This document shows positions 53,201-60,228 of a DNA stretch of 64,000 bases, in pieces; positions within the stretch are counted from its first letter, which is position 1, and each line of letters starts with the position of its first letter. The notes below the pieces were generated by a model. That model was not told the origin of the DNA. It made no database searches and worked only from the letters and a program-made list of their open reading frames with translations. The DNA is from Actinosynnema sp. ALI-1.44. Lineage in GTDB: Bacteria; Actinomycetota; Actinomycetes; Mycobacteriales; Pseudonocardiaceae. The position numbers and the translations under genes are program-made. Location: assembly GCF_001984155.1 (NCBI RefSeq), contig NZ_MTQO01000034.1, positions 1-64,000 on the forward strand. Direction: 5' to 3'.

Positions 53201-56200
53201 TGGACGTGGTACGGGCCGGACCCGGTGATCCTGTGCATTTCACGGTGAAGCTGGATCCCGATGCCACGCGGACGAACCAGACGACGTGGCGACCGGGTGA
53301 GTTGCCCGTGACGTACGCACACGAGATCGGGCACATGCTGGGTTGGCCGGAGGGGTCGATTGCCGGCACTTTGATGGGGCAGAACACGGTTCGTGGTCCG
53401 GACGGTGTTGTGCGCGCGATGCCTGATGTGGTGACGTCGGGTACGCACATGCAGGTTCTTGCTCAGTTCGTCGGTGATCATCCGTTGTACCCGGGGTCGA
53501 ACCCGGGTCCGGAGTTCGGGCAGCCTGTGACGCAACCGGCGCGGCTTGGACCGGTTTCCTCGGAGTCTGCCCGATTCGAGACGCAGAATGTCCGAGATGC
53601 GCGGGCCCCGTCGCCGGTCGAGCCCGGCGGGATGGAGGACTTCTTCGCGGACACACCGGTTTCCGGTCCTGAGTCGAATCCTTCGGCCCGCGGCCCGGAA
53701 AACCCGTTGCCGCCGGGTGAGACGGCGCCGCACGCGGTGGACCCGGCCACGTTGCCGACGATCGGACCGATGTCGCTGCGCCCGGAGGAGAACCCGGCGA
53801 ACCTGCCGGGTGTGGGCGCCGCGGCCGATCACCTGGTCGCCAGCGTGCGGGGGCAGCGGTTCGACCAGGCCATGGCGATGCTGGGACAGCTCGACCGGGA
53901 TCTGCAGAAGATCTGGGCGGTGGATGCCGCCTACCGCGGCCGGTCCGGGACTGGGCTCAGGGACGACATGCTGGCGTTGTGGCCGGACCAAACCGCCGCG
54001 ATCACGCATGCGCTGGGAGATGCCGGCGACGGTCCGGTCACCACTGGTCGAGCGCGGGAGTTGTTCGACCGTTTGCGGAATGTCGACTTCGTGCATCCCG
54101 ACCACGGCCGGTTGGGCGTTCCCGTCGACCACCCCGAGAACGGCTGCGACCTGCGTGCGCACCTGTGGTCACTCGAGCTGAACCGACTCGGCGTGAGTCC
54201 GTCCAAGGTCTTCGTGTCCAGAGTGGATCCGGACCTCACGATGTCCGGGCCGAACGCCTCGCGCGCGATGGCGCACGAGGACGGGGACACGTGGCTTTTC
54301 CACGTGGCTCCCGCGATCCGGGTCGACGACGGGCGCGGGCCGCAGTGGATCGTGCTTGACCCGACCGCGGCCGACCGGCCACTCACCGTCGACGAGTGGC
54401 TGGCACCGATGGGAGTCGACGCGGGCAACAGGGCCACCTGGGCAGGAGACACGCACGATGTGCAGAGGGCACTGGAAGCGGACGCACAGCGCAACCCGCG
54501 CCTGTGGACGCGGCAGGACGACGGGGAACTGTGGCCTTCCGGGCGCGCGGCCGTGTTGATCACCGATGCCCGTGCGATGTCCTTCCCGGGGCCGGACAGC
54601 CCGATTCCCACCAGTTGGCGGCAAGCCGACTACCTGTTCTGGCACAGCGCTGACGAACTGGCGGAGCACGCCGTCGAAGGACATCAGCGGTCGGTCGACC
54701 GGCGGTTGGCTCATCTGGCGCAGAACGCCTGGCAGCAGGTCATCGACGGACGCTATGGCCCTGCCGAGGCCCGGCACCTGATGACGAGCCTCAGTGACGT
54801 CGCGAACCGTGAACCGGCCGGTGCGCGGGACGCGTTGGCGCGCGATGTCGATCGCGGTTCCGCACTCCGGCAACTGCTCGTGGGCAGATGGGATGAGCTG
54901 TATCGGCTTTTCCCACCGGAGGACGGTATCGTCCCCCAGCCGCCACCGGGTTTGGGGCAGCCGTGGTTCGAGCATCCGTCCCAGGATACTGGCGGGCTTG
55001 CTGGTGATGGCGTGGTGCTGGCCGCGGACGGGTCGTTGGCTGAGTTCGACGGCAACGCGACCGGGACGTTGCCGCCCGGTGTCGCGGCGTTGCTGCCTGA
55101 CGGGGTGAGGCAGCAGTGGGAGCAGGCGCGGGGGGTGCTGGGGGACAGCAAGATGCCCGCGGATGTGGTTGACGACATCTCGACGCGGGCGGGCCGGATC
55201 CTGTCCGACCACTACCAGAATCAGACGATCATGACGCCGATCAGCCCGCGGCAGCGGGACCTGGTTGGGCGGGACCGTGTGTTCCACACGATCGTGTCCG
55301 CACGGATGCTCGGGGATCTCGGTGGCGGGGTGCCCTTGCAGGATGCGGAGTCTCGTGCGCGTGACCTTGCCAGGGATCTGGCTGGGCAGGTGGGTGCTCC
55401 GCGGGTGTCCGGGGCGGCCGGTGCTCCGCCGAGGCGTGGTGGCGGCCCGGCTGGTGAAGGGCCGAGCGATCCTGGCCGGTCCGGCCATCGTCGGTCGCCC
55501 GGCGGGCACATGGAGAACCTTCGTGACAGGTTCGGACGCGACGGTCGGCAGCCGCCGTCTCCTGGTGTGCTGCCCCAGGTTCCGCCGGTCTCGCAGGAAC
55601 TGTCCGCCGAGGCCGGGAGTGCCCTCGACTCGGTCGTGACGAACTTCCCCCGGTCGATCGACGCGGCGCGGCAGGCCGCCATCGACGCGAGCCGTCAGCT
55701 GGACATCGCCGAGGAGAACCTCGCCCACACTCAGCGAGCGCGGCAGGACGTGCCGGGTTCGGTCGACTCGGCCAGAGCGCGGGTCGACGCCGCCGAACAC
55801 GACCTGACGACGAAACTCGACAACTTGCAGGTCTGGGACTACCGCTCGCCGCAAGGCGATGTGGCACACGACCCTTGGAAGGACAACTTCTTCTCAGACA
55901 CCGTGTCATCGAGCGACTCAAGCGTCGCGCCCCAGTCGCCGGAGCGGAAGTCGCCGGAGCAGGGTGAAGATGTGTCGTCGCGGGCCGCGGGAGAAGGCCG
56001 TCCGACCGCGGATGACGCTTCCACCGCGGCGAGCCAGGCTGAGAATGTCGCCGAGACGGAGGGGCGCAGTCATGGCGCTGGTTCGCCAGAGGAAACCGCG
56101 CTTGTCACGGCGCTCCAGGAGCGGGCAGTGCCGGAGCCGACGGTCCCGCAGGACATGCTGGGCCCGAACCTGTTCGGCCTGTTCGATCCCGCCGCGCCAA

Positions 56201-59200
56201 GGGATTTCCTCGCCGGGCTCGACCTCCCTGGGCTGAGCACCGACAAACTGCCCGCGTTGTTCGAACTGGTGGATCTGACCCGGTCGGCGCCGGACCCGAT
56301 CACCGCCGACGGTTTGCGATCCAGCGACCACGTAGTCACCAGCGACCGGCCGGAGGACACCCGTACCGACTGGGCACCGGCCGACGTGCCGCCGCTGCCG
56401 CAGCGGCTGGAGATGCCCAAACTGCTGCACACGATCTGGCTGGGAAGCCCGGTGACCGGCCACGGCCCCACTGCCGTCGTGCGACAGAACTTCGGTGCCG
56501 CTGCCGACAAGTACTTCAACCACGCGACAAACGAACGCACGGGTACGGCTGTGTTGTGGACTGACATCCCACGCAGTGCGTTCGAGGAGGCGCGTTCGAC
56601 GCCGGCGCCGTCCGACGGCAGACCCGACCCGCACGCGGACCTGCGCGACATGAGGCAGTGGGCTCGGGACCACAAGATCCGGATCGTCAACTTCGACGAG
56701 GTCTTCCACAGCGACTCCCCGATGCGGCTGCACGATTTCTTCCGCAGCCAGGCGATCAGGCAGACCGGCCCAGGCTGGGCCGCGGCGAGCGACATCGCCA
56801 GGTTCGAGATCCTGCGCGCGTTCGGGGGCATCTACACCGACGGCGACAACCACGTGCGGGACCTGACGCTTGCCGAGGACGTCGTGCACTCTCCCGAGGG
56901 CTGGGCGCTACTCAGCACCAGCAAGAAGGTACTGGGCAACGCCGCCTTCGCGATCTCGCGCAACCACCCGGTCGCCGACATGGCTCTCAGCGGGATGGCC
57001 GACAAGTACGCGCTGCCGCAACAGGATCTGTACGGCCCGGACGTGGCATCCATGAACAAGGAGTTCTTCGACATCAAGGCGATGCAGTCGCGCCGGTACT
57101 CGGTCATGCTCCGCGGCGGCCCGTCCTTCCTGCTCGAGGAGTTCCTGCCCAAGCTCGGATACCTCCATGAGCCGGTCGTGCCCGCGGTGACCATGCTGTC
57201 CGCGCAGAGTTGGCTTCCGGACCCGGAAGGCATCCGACCGGAGGTGGCGCGACCGCTGGTCAGTGCGCCTGCCGAGACCGTCGAAATGACTGCGAAAGTC
57301 GTCCAGTCCCTCGTGCGCGACCTGTTCAACCGCCAGGGCGACCTGCACGTGACCGCCGTGGCGGACGTGGTCAACCGGCACGCCGACCCTGGTCTCATCT
57401 GGTCGAGCGCCTTGCGCTTCATCGCCTCGCGGCCGGAGCTCGCTGCCGAGGTGCGTACCGTCACCACGTCGCGCTGGGAGGGCGGCCGGTTCCACACCGT
57501 CCACCTGCCGTCGTCGGTAGCGGATTTCCTCGTGGTCGCCCCGGTCGACGTGAAACTCTGGTTTGGCGAGTACACCTCACCCGCTGGCATGTTCGACCCG
57601 GCGGTACCCGGTTCGGTGCGCGTCGAGCACGACCCGGAGACCGGCAGGCTGTCGGACAAGACCGAGGCGGGGGTGCGGTGGCTCGTCGACCTGGCGGGCA
57701 CGGTCAGCGCGTGGTCCGGCTACGAGCCGAAGCTGGTCCTCGTGACCGACGAAGCGACGACCAGCCTGGTCGGGGAGACCATGCAGAACCACCTTGACGA
57801 CGTCTGGGACGCGGGGCCCGGCTTCGCCGTTCCGAACCTGGAGGCGCGGCCTCCGGAACCCGGCGAGAACGCGCACATCGAGTTCGTCCACGACCTCAGA
57901 CCGTCCACTGCGGAAGATGTACCGGTTTCCGCTCCGCCCACCAGGCCGGTCGACGATTCGGCGCGTTCGCTGGATCCGGATCTGACTGGCGGGGCGGGTG
58001 GACCCGCCCGGACGAGCGCTCCGGTGGGGGAAGCACCGCTCAACGTGCGCCGGGCATTGGATCTGCCCGCTGGTTCTCTTGTGGCACAGGGGACTTTCGC
58101 GACCAGAGGCGAAGCGGCGAACTATTTCGCCTCACGGTACGGAAATCTGCGTGGCGTGGACACGAACGAGGCCGCCAACAACTGTTTCGAGGTGACTGTC
58201 CAGGGATCGTTCTCCATCCTGGACGAGGACACCTTCGTGGCGGGTTCCAGTGAATGGACGAGGGTGGGTGACGCGAACGATCTCGCGGGCGCCCAGTTCC
58301 GGACGGCCACGTTCGACGAGATCTTCCGGCACATGCGCGATCAGGCGCCGGGTGCCCAGGGCATGGTCTTCATGGGCGGTGGCGGTGCCGAAGGGCACTA
58401 CATCCTCGTCCACAAGGACGAACGCGGTGTCGTCAACTTCGTCGACGTGAAGAACCAGACCATGGGCGCACTGCCCACGAACCGGCCGATCGTGGGTTTC
58501 GTGCCGCTGCCGTGGACCGGAGCCACCGAGCTGCCTCCGCTGTCCACACTGCCCATGGAGGGGCAGAGTGTGCCGCGGGAGCCGGTGCCGGAGGACGAGC
58601 GTGGCGGCGCGGACGCCTACTGGCATGCCCAGCTGGTCGCGAACCCCGGCTATGAACTGGAGCGCGGGGAACCGACGTCGGTGAACGACGTCGACGTGAT
58701 GCGGCCGGAGGCGCCGGTCATGCGTGTGCCCGGTGGGATCGGCGGTTCGTACGAGGTGCGCAGGATGGAGGTGGATGCCGACGAGTGGGTGCGCGAGGCG
58801 ACGGTCAACGTGTTCCTGGACGGCCCCGGCCTGACCACCGATCAACTCGATCAGGTGTCGGAGCACCTGATCAAGAGCATCGACCAACGGTTCAACCAGG
58901 GGTACCGGTTGCCCGACGGGGACGAGTTCCAGGTGAATCCGGTCCGGGTGCGAAACGCGGCTGACGCCGATCTGGCCGTTCCCGTCGGGCTCGCCGACGC
59001 CGGGAAGCCGGAGACTCCCGAGGACCGCGCCCGGCTGGAAGCTTCCGGCGAGAGACTCGCCCGGACGATGGGGGCCTTCCTGGGGCTCGGTCCTGACGGT
59101 CGACTGACCTGGCGGAATCTGTCCGGCCTGCAGTGGATCGAGCAGGAGCCGGCCAGTCTCTCGCTCGATGACCAGCGTCCGGAGCGGGACTGGCTGGAAG

Positions 59201-60123
59201 GCATCGACGACGCCGGCAGGTTCAGGGCGTTCGCCGTCGACCAGGTGAAGACGACTCCGCTGGACCACCCCGCCAGGGGGATCATGCTGTACGACGCGCC
59301 CGACGAGATCACGGCGGTGCGGAGCTGGGCCGCCTACCTCGATCTGGCGGTCAGCCGGATGTACGAGGTCGGCACATCCGAACATGAGCTCATCGACCTG
59401 GTGAACAACCGGCCCGACCAGCTCGACACCGTGCGCAGCATCAACAGCGACCTGCCGTTCACGATCGATGAGGCGTTCATCGTCCAAGGGCACGGCCACG
59501 ACACGATCGCCGCGGTCACCGTGCCGGGAATCGGGACGATGTCCGTCGACGGGAAGGACCTGGCGAAGATCATCCGGAAGTCTCCGGAGTTCCGCGCGGC
59601 CAGGGGCGAAGGACGTCACACACTGGTGCTCGCCCTCTGCTCGGCCGGCGGCAGCGTGGAGCGTGGCGACCTGGCGCCCGATGTGTTCCGGAAGCTGTCC
59701 AACCATGGCGTCGATCGCGTGTTCGCGCCCACCACGCACGCCGTCTGGTCGGCGATGTGGATGCCTGGCGTGGCCAGGCCGGTGAGTACCAGCATGCTCG
59801 TCGCCGGAGGACATTGGAACGTGTACGGCGAGACGGCGCCCCACCACGATCAGGCCATCGTGCGGGAACTGGTGACCGCGGTCCAGCAGGGCTGGCAGTA
59901 CAAGCAGGGCGAACCGCACGACGGGCCGGTTCGGTTGTCCGACCGCGTTGCCACGCTCGGGCTTGTGAGGGATATCTGGGCGGCGTGGCGCCAAGGCCAA
60001 CGGGACTACGTACAGCAATTGCTGAACTCGCACGAGCGGCCCGAGTTGATCAAAGACGTGATGCGGGAGTTGGGGCGGGTCGCGGCCGGCAGGGCTGGAC
60101 AGCCGAGCGGCGTTGGTTCGTGA
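47233..60123 (+). CDS. Giant multi-domain type VII secreted toxin (about 4,296 residues)
   Basis: Residues 1-130 are ESX-substrate-like helices, 136-205 hydrophobic segments, and about 250-950 Gly/Pro-rich linker. Then in order: metalloprotease-like domain with HEYFHFLGLGEGH at 1146-1158 and Met-turn GGIMG; protein-glutaminase-like domain (Cys1472, His1525, Asp1544); helical repeats; second metalloprotease-like domain (HEIGH 2030-2034); second glutaminase-like domain (Cys2305, His2357, Asp2376); TcdA/TcdB-like glycosyltransferase about 3050-3300 with ASDIARFEILRAFGG and DGD at 3203-3205; Tox-PL-like papain fold (Cys3651, His3722, Asp3738); a metalloprotease-like copy without HExxH near 3945; and a C-terminal clan-CD-like cysteine peptidase (His4087, Cys4136). 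The ATG follows GGAGG by eight bases. I infer export by the adjacent ESX system and action on target cells; substrates are unknown. Confidence 0.88.
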   Translation: MSGTGKKGANTGGGEEEAPVTGSGSAMTTELPPGLQKFFKVTMGMTWPEASEGGLKAMSAAWADFHEVMERLVAESDRWLPRLHESIRGVTADALDEYLSDKEKGVLEFLRIMESASAEFAKMCKTAAADVQKGKIMLIAMAAMFLATIIALLCSLFGAFAVPGTIALGQVTLRGIWNALVQVIWNMAKYAAGGAAFMGILDGGIQLGQMAGGGRDEFDWKSFKSSVIGGAIGGAAFGMFHGITKVGLGGLPRGIMPGGKGGSIGGKGGSFGGRGGLTGKVGVPGGKGGSTGGKGGSAGGKGGSTGGKGGSTGGGTPPTAIVVPGWARALGQLGYAGAQVGMVAGSNPLVGLATGHPEEIWSGILGGAGPYQPSGKLGTALENFAGNLGKKFGGPLGLKFDVPPGLGKKNSGPTQEDMPLLSNGPGKGSPGRGEGGSFTDRDGDYRPNMPLGEKTPLSIPDNTGFGDRKFSDHTPNGGREITTPGEKPFGSLFTGDRPITTTSGGHGGQSHTTPSLGITPEGMPTLPNRLPNESPTFLDGQPAHRQDGAPVTTGLPGLSHSDGHGGVERSLLDTPVPEMRIPAMPDNPEGSVVPPPVSHYGGGHQQNPVTGGQQPITGHQQNPGGHQQNPGGHQQNPGGHQQNPGGHQQNPGGHVPAQPGAHYSGPSRMDGPALRPDPERSLPDGSLLDSPVPPVKIPVFSDNPNGSVVTPPTPDGSVVTHTGPSSSNLPVSRVDPPPSPHTFSDGHQQPPNAGQLKLRPDLSIDTTVGGRTSFDSSALEVPVSPLTEQESRGNWSGPVSPISPVSPISPVSPVGPLGPSGHTGPDAPIGPVVPPPNTGVTGPGGGGGHAGPQAPTTRDDVSNAAKPVDKSVVDKLVSSLMNKQPPGKLFDNVVLDKPTVPTSDRPAAPVPDRSSPDRPVVKPSKPDVTEDGMAAVAAFGYMGTGHSKVDDSVTGPGLREPGPSGPRNDGFVRKDETWRNRRDGAKPTRFSSERFDPHSQQGGLRTGDGQVSGKITQIRFDQRHFEVRPGRWVLEFTVPLDLLSPDHKVDAATRRGLGERVQEGLDKHFNYKHSFGKGPFKGSQIHFTLDAETPNGVPRGWDADPARNVPVDVHDSRGPGGERQGRDPRTSQVKWDLADPIGNLLHEYFHFLGLGEGHKDSNLLFDRPESRGGIMGDPLDKHLTPEQIDLIAKVQATAKPVASHGLDSTNGQTPPPRAEPTGDLIHSVFTDGPYTEQHSPSNAPPRRRPDPDPPHNGPRRESGVHDEILQILNARRVDTARLFPQLYRASQMPGGGQAVHTRISDSLTAAASEGRMSSRDFERALQITGSMSVFTLDPGATPHVGSTAVAPGRNPAHLQPVLNVAGALVNSVRDRDFDRAMVILRGVARDTRTIWAVQDAYQVRTGGALRDDLVGLRPSEGHYVDHSLGKVDNAPLRPEEAAALFERLKNVEFDHHQHGRQRLAVDYPEDGCYLRAHLWALELNRLGAGASKIFVSRTEPGLRIYSPYAARADHGNPGLVTWSYHVAPAVQVQGPNGPQWMVFDPSTADRPIGYPEWLGQMGVDPAQSLVLHGRLPEVQQAIEDDLTANLLRWNIFSEPYMLPGDRAVVAITDAHAFHFPSPASRQPVDLREADATARAQDDVLVDHATEAANRRVNRSLRAQIDSALALDAIGLHFPVFLRDSLREIAHDEPVGVLGALQRDPGSAALLQNLLGPGYSGELNRIFPPAAAAPGLPSMGEFTQFDDRGDWVTGALNQSIADVDNAVRAEVGTALSLAEIDMFFPENLMASLRDISRNNLIGPSGVLERSPELAGTLWNLLGRDHWEELNRLFPRVDDQPAESSGGHASGYPESANPPGPREPFAPLPVEHGVGAMAGRGAGGAPGPVGERGSGTVLRPEDSRLLDEAPVYQRGRVRRVPGSPDLVRSAFEVQRANTSVGPVSRLTVRVDFDSSRVSAEEGQRVWSGLREGVRTYLNEPGHRLPNDDLVVVDVVRAGPGDPVHFTVKLDPDATRTNQTTWRPGELPVTYAHEIGHMLGWPEGSIAGTLMGQNTVRGPDGVVRAMPDVVTSGTHMQVLAQFVGDHPLYPGSNPGPEFGQPVTQPARLGPVSSESARFETQNVRDARAPSPVEPGGMEDFFADTPVSGPESNPSARGPENPLPPGETAPHAVDPATLPTIGPMSLRPEENPANLPGVGAAADHLVASVRGQRFDQAMAMLGQLDRDLQKIWAVDAAYRGRSGTGLRDDMLALWPDQTAAITHALGDAGDGPVTTGRARELFDRLRNVDFVHPDHGRLGVPVDHPENGCDLRAHLWSLELNRLGVSPSKVFVSRVDPDLTMSGPNASRAMAHEDGDTWLFHVAPAIRVDDGRGPQWIVLDPTAADRPLTVDEWLAPMGVDAGNRATWAGDTHDVQRALEADAQRNPRLWTRQDDGELWPSGRAAVLITDARAMSFPGPDSPIPTSWRQADYLFWHSADELAEHAVEGHQRSVDRRLAHLAQNAWQQVIDGRYGPAEARHLMTSLSDVANREPAGARDALARDVDRGSALRQLLVGRWDELYRLFPPEDGIVPQPPPGLGQPWFEHPSQDTGGLAGDGVVLAADGSLAEFDGNATGTLPPGVAALLPDGVRQQWEQARGVLGDSKMPADVVDDISTRAGRILSDHYQNQTIMTPISPRQRDLVGRDRVFHTIVSARMLGDLGGGVPLQDAESRARDLARDLAGQVGAPRVSGAAGAPPRRGGGPAGEGPSDPGRSGHRRSPGGHMENLRDRFGRDGRQPPSPGVLPQVPPVSQELSAEAGSALDSVVTNFPRSIDAARQAAIDASRQLDIAEENLAHTQRARQDVPGSVDSARARVDAAEHDLTTKLDNLQVWDYRSPQGDVAHDPWKDNFFSDTVSSSDSSVAPQSPERKSPEQGEDVSSRAAGEGRPTADDASTAASQAENVAETEGRSHGAGSPEETALVTALQERAVPEPTVPQDMLGPNLFGLFDPAAPRDFLAGLDLPGLSTDKLPALFELVDLTRSAPDPITADGLRSSDHVVTSDRPEDTRTDWAPADVPPLPQRLEMPKLLHTIWLGSPVTGHGPTAVVRQNFGAAADKYFNHATNERTGTAVLWTDIPRSAFEEARSTPAPSDGRPDPHADLRDMRQWARDHKIRIVNFDEVFHSDSPMRLHDFFRSQAIRQTGPGWAAASDIARFEILRAFGGIYTDGDNHVRDLTLAEDVVHSPEGWALLSTSKKVLGNAAFAISRNHPVADMALSGMADKYALPQQDLYGPDVASMNKEFFDIKAMQSRRYSVMLRGGPSFLLEEFLPKLGYLHEPVVPAVTMLSAQSWLPDPEGIRPEVARPLVSAPAETVEMTAKVVQSLVRDLFNRQGDLHVTAVADVVNRHADPGLIWSSALRFIASRPELAAEVRTVTTSRWEGGRFHTVHLPSSVADFLVVAPVDVKLWFGEYTSPAGMFDPAVPGSVRVEHDPETGRLSDKTEAGVRWLVDLAGTVSAWSGYEPKLVLVTDEATTSLVGETMQNHLDDVWDAGPGFAVPNLEARPPEPGENAHIEFVHDLRPSTAEDVPVSAPPTRPVDDSARSLDPDLTGGAGGPARTSAPVGEAPLNVRRALDLPAGSLVAQGTFATRGEAANYFASRYGNLRGVDTNEAANNCFEVTVQGSFSILDEDTFVAGSSEWTRVGDANDLAGAQFRTATFDEIFRHMRDQAPGAQGMVFMGGGGAEGHYILVHKDERGVVNFVDVKNQTMGALPTNRPIVGFVPLPWTGATELPPLSTLPMEGQSVPREPVPEDERGGADAYWHAQLVANPGYELERGEPTSVNDVDVMRPEAPVMRVPGGIGGSYEVRRMEVDADEWVREATVNVFLDGPGLTTDQLDQVSEHLIKSIDQRFNQGYRLPDGDEFQVNPVRVRNAADADLAVPVGLADAGKPETPEDRARLEASGERLARTMGAFLGLGPDGRLTWRNLSGLQWIEQEPASLSLDDQRPERDWLEGIDDAGRFRAFAVDQVKTTPLDHPARGIMLYDAPDEITAVRSWAAYLDLAVSRMYEVGTSEHELIDLVNNRPDQLDTVRSINSDLPFTIDEAFIVQGHGHDTIAAVTVPGIGTMSVDGKDLAKIIRKSPEFRAARGEGRHTLVLALCSAGGSVERGDLAPDVFRKLSNHGVDRVFAPTTHAVWSAMWMPGVARPVSTSMLVAGGHWNVYGETAPHHDQAIVRELVTAVQQGWQYKQGEPHDGPVRLSDRVATLGLVRDIWAAWRQGQRDYVQQLLNSHERPELIKDVMRELGRVAAGRAGQPSGVGS
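49087..49191 (+). repeat. Five perfect 21-bp tandem repeats in the toxin gene
   Basis: The unit CACCAGCAGAACCCGGGCGG plus G occurs five times without mismatch, encoding (HQQNPGG)x5 from residue 619. A degenerate copy lies just upstream. The repeat is in frame, so copy-number change would lengthen or shorten the flexible linker without breaking the gene. Confidence 0.9.
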
Positions 60124-60193
60124 GGGAAATCCAGCAATGCCCACCGGTTGGGTCGACGGTGCCCACGGACGTGGCCGGGTTGGGTGATGGTGA

Positions 60194-60210
60194 AGGGACC
60201 AGAGGTCCCT
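60194..60210. other. Short hairpin between toxin gene and next gene
   Basis: AGGGACC-AGA-GGTCCCT forms a perfect seven-base stem with a three-base loop, 19 bases before the next start codon. There is no T-run, so it is more likely an RNA structure that protects or attenuates the downstream message than a terminator. Confidence 0.3.
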
Positions 60211-60228
60211 GACCCGAAGAGGAAGCCC

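Noticed and set aside
51184-54162. Leftward open frame of 992 codons antisense to the toxin
   Set aside because: Arg/His-rich composition without domains; it is the complement shadow of the glutaminase and metalloprotease region.
60194-60210. Hairpin after the toxin gene considered as a terminator
   Set aside because: Seven-base stem without T-run, only 19 bases before the next start codon of the same operon-like string.
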